DNA of 5,767 nucleotides, taken from the NCBI GenBank assembly GCA_012514915.1, contig JAAYZJ010000572.1:1-5767 (forward strand), in the 5' to 3' direction. Positions 5,312 through 5,767 of the stretch are shown here, piece by piece. Numbering within the stretch: position 1 is the first letter of the stretch; every line of letters begins with the position of its first letter. The DNA is from Lentisphaerota bacterium. Lineage in GTDB: Bacteria > Verrucomicrobiota > Kiritimatiellia > RFP12 > JAAYLN01. Position numbers and translations under genes: made by a program. Under the pieces are notes generated by a model. The model saw only the letters and a program-made list of their open reading frames with translations. It did no database searches and had not been told where the DNA came from.

Positions 5312-5767
5312 TCTCACTCCGCCCCGCGCTGGCCACTGGCCGTCCGCTGTTCGGACTGTGCCACATGTTCCCGCAGCCCGGCCTGCTTGAACGCATCGCC
5401 GGCGACTGGGACTGGGTCTGGATCGATGGCCAGCACGGCCTGATGGGCTACCAGGACATGCTGGCCGCCGTGCGCGCCTGTGACCTGGTCGGCGTCCCCT
5501 CCATCGTCCGCGTCCCCGGCCACGATTTCGGTTCGATCGGCCTGGCGCTGGACATGGGGTCGTCGGGCGTCCTCGTCCCCGTGGTCGACACGGTCGAGGA
5601 GGCGCGCAACGTCGTGCAGGCGGCCAAGTTCCCGCCGCTCGGCGGCCGCTCCTACGGCGGTCGCCGCCCGGTCGACCGCCAGGGACGGCTCTATGTCGAG
5701 ACCGCCAACGTGGAGACGCTGCTGATCTGCCAGATCGAGTCGCCCGAGGCGGTCGAGCATGCCGACG
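5308..5767 (+). CDS. HpcH/HpaI-family class II aldolase (5' part, cut by window end)
   Basis: The first 153 codons are present and the frame is open at the window edge; family members are usually about 250-270 aa. The family carries out metal-dependent, pyruvate-forming cleavage of 2-keto-3-deoxy or 4-hydroxy-2-keto acids; citrate-lyase-like members also belong to it. By comparison with E. coli HpaI, Asp40 and His43 in IDGQHG match Asp42 and the catalytic His45. Arg68 in IVRVP matches Arg70, which contacts pyruvate, and Gln142 and Glu144 in CQIESPEA match Gln147 and the metal ligand Glu149. The Glu before the catalytic His is Gln42 here, as in some subfamilies. The ATG overlaps the nagB stop (ATGA), with AAGGAAG (5297-5303) 4 nt upstream, so it is translated with nagB. 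The substrate cannot be told: a hexose-acid aldolase (GarL-like) or an HpaI-like enzyme are both possible. The second metal ligand would lie beyond the window. Confidence 0.88.
   Translation, partial: MISLRPALATGRPLFGLCHMFPQPGLLERIAGDWDWVWIDGQHGLMGYQDMLAAVRACDLVGVPSIVRVPGHDFGSIGLALDMGSSGVLVPVVDTVEEARNVVQAAKFPPLGGRSYGGRRPVDRQGRLYVETANVETLLICQIESPEAVEHAD

Noticed and set aside
1..5767. tRNA, rRNA, CRISPR array, insertion sequence or attachment site
   Set aside because: No tRNA-like cloverleaf, spaced repeats, transposase or terminal inverted repeats were seen; the window is almost fully coding apart from 2805-3008 and 4440-4516.

Overview
The window comes from a G+C-rich bacterial chromosome (about two thirds G+C by eye; not computed) and holds five protein-coding genes in two divergent transcription units around a 204-bp intergenic region. 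The enzymes point to an anaerobic or facultatively anaerobic bacterium. The phylum cannot be fixed from this sequence. The combination of a Thermotoga-type class III ribonucleotide reductase, an atypical long ROK-like kinase and high G+C would fit a carbohydrate-degrading anaerobe such as a member of the PVC group (Kiritimatiellota or Lentisphaerota), but that is a low-confidence guess.

Left half, minus strand (15-2804): nrdD then nrdG, 3 bp apart. They encode the oxygen-sensitive glycyl-radical ribonucleoside-triphosphate reductase and the radical-SAM enzyme that installs its radical, so together they supply dNTPs without oxygen. Both look intact, with ATP-cone, active-site cysteines, zinc site, glycyl-radical loop and radical-SAM cysteines visible.

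Intergenic region (2805-3008): candidate back-to-back sigma70-type promoters whose -35 boxes lie only 17 bp apart. Around them are two dyads over the nrdD promoter, a third dyad near the predicted start of the rightward transcript, and a direct repeat with an 11-bp period in the nrdD leader.

Right half, plus strand (3009-5767): an ROK/ASKHA-like sugar kinase with an unusual extra N-terminal region of about 160 residues, then nagB (glucosamine-6-phosphate deaminase), then the first 153 codons of an HpcH/HpaI-family class II aldolase cut off by the window end. The kinase and nagB are separated by 77 bp containing a strong GC-rich inverted repeat with two mutually exclusive folds. nagB and the aldolase overlap by 4 bp (ATGA). 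The unit looks like an amino-sugar catabolic operon: the kinase would phosphorylate a sugar, NagB converts glucosamine-6-phosphate to fructose-6-phosphate and ammonia, and the aldolase would act on a 2-keto acid. No deacetylase (nagA), transporter or regulator is visible, so the real substrate is open. The long open frames antisense to nrdDG and to the kinase are judged to be composition artefacts. No RNA gene, mobile element or CRISPR array was seen.
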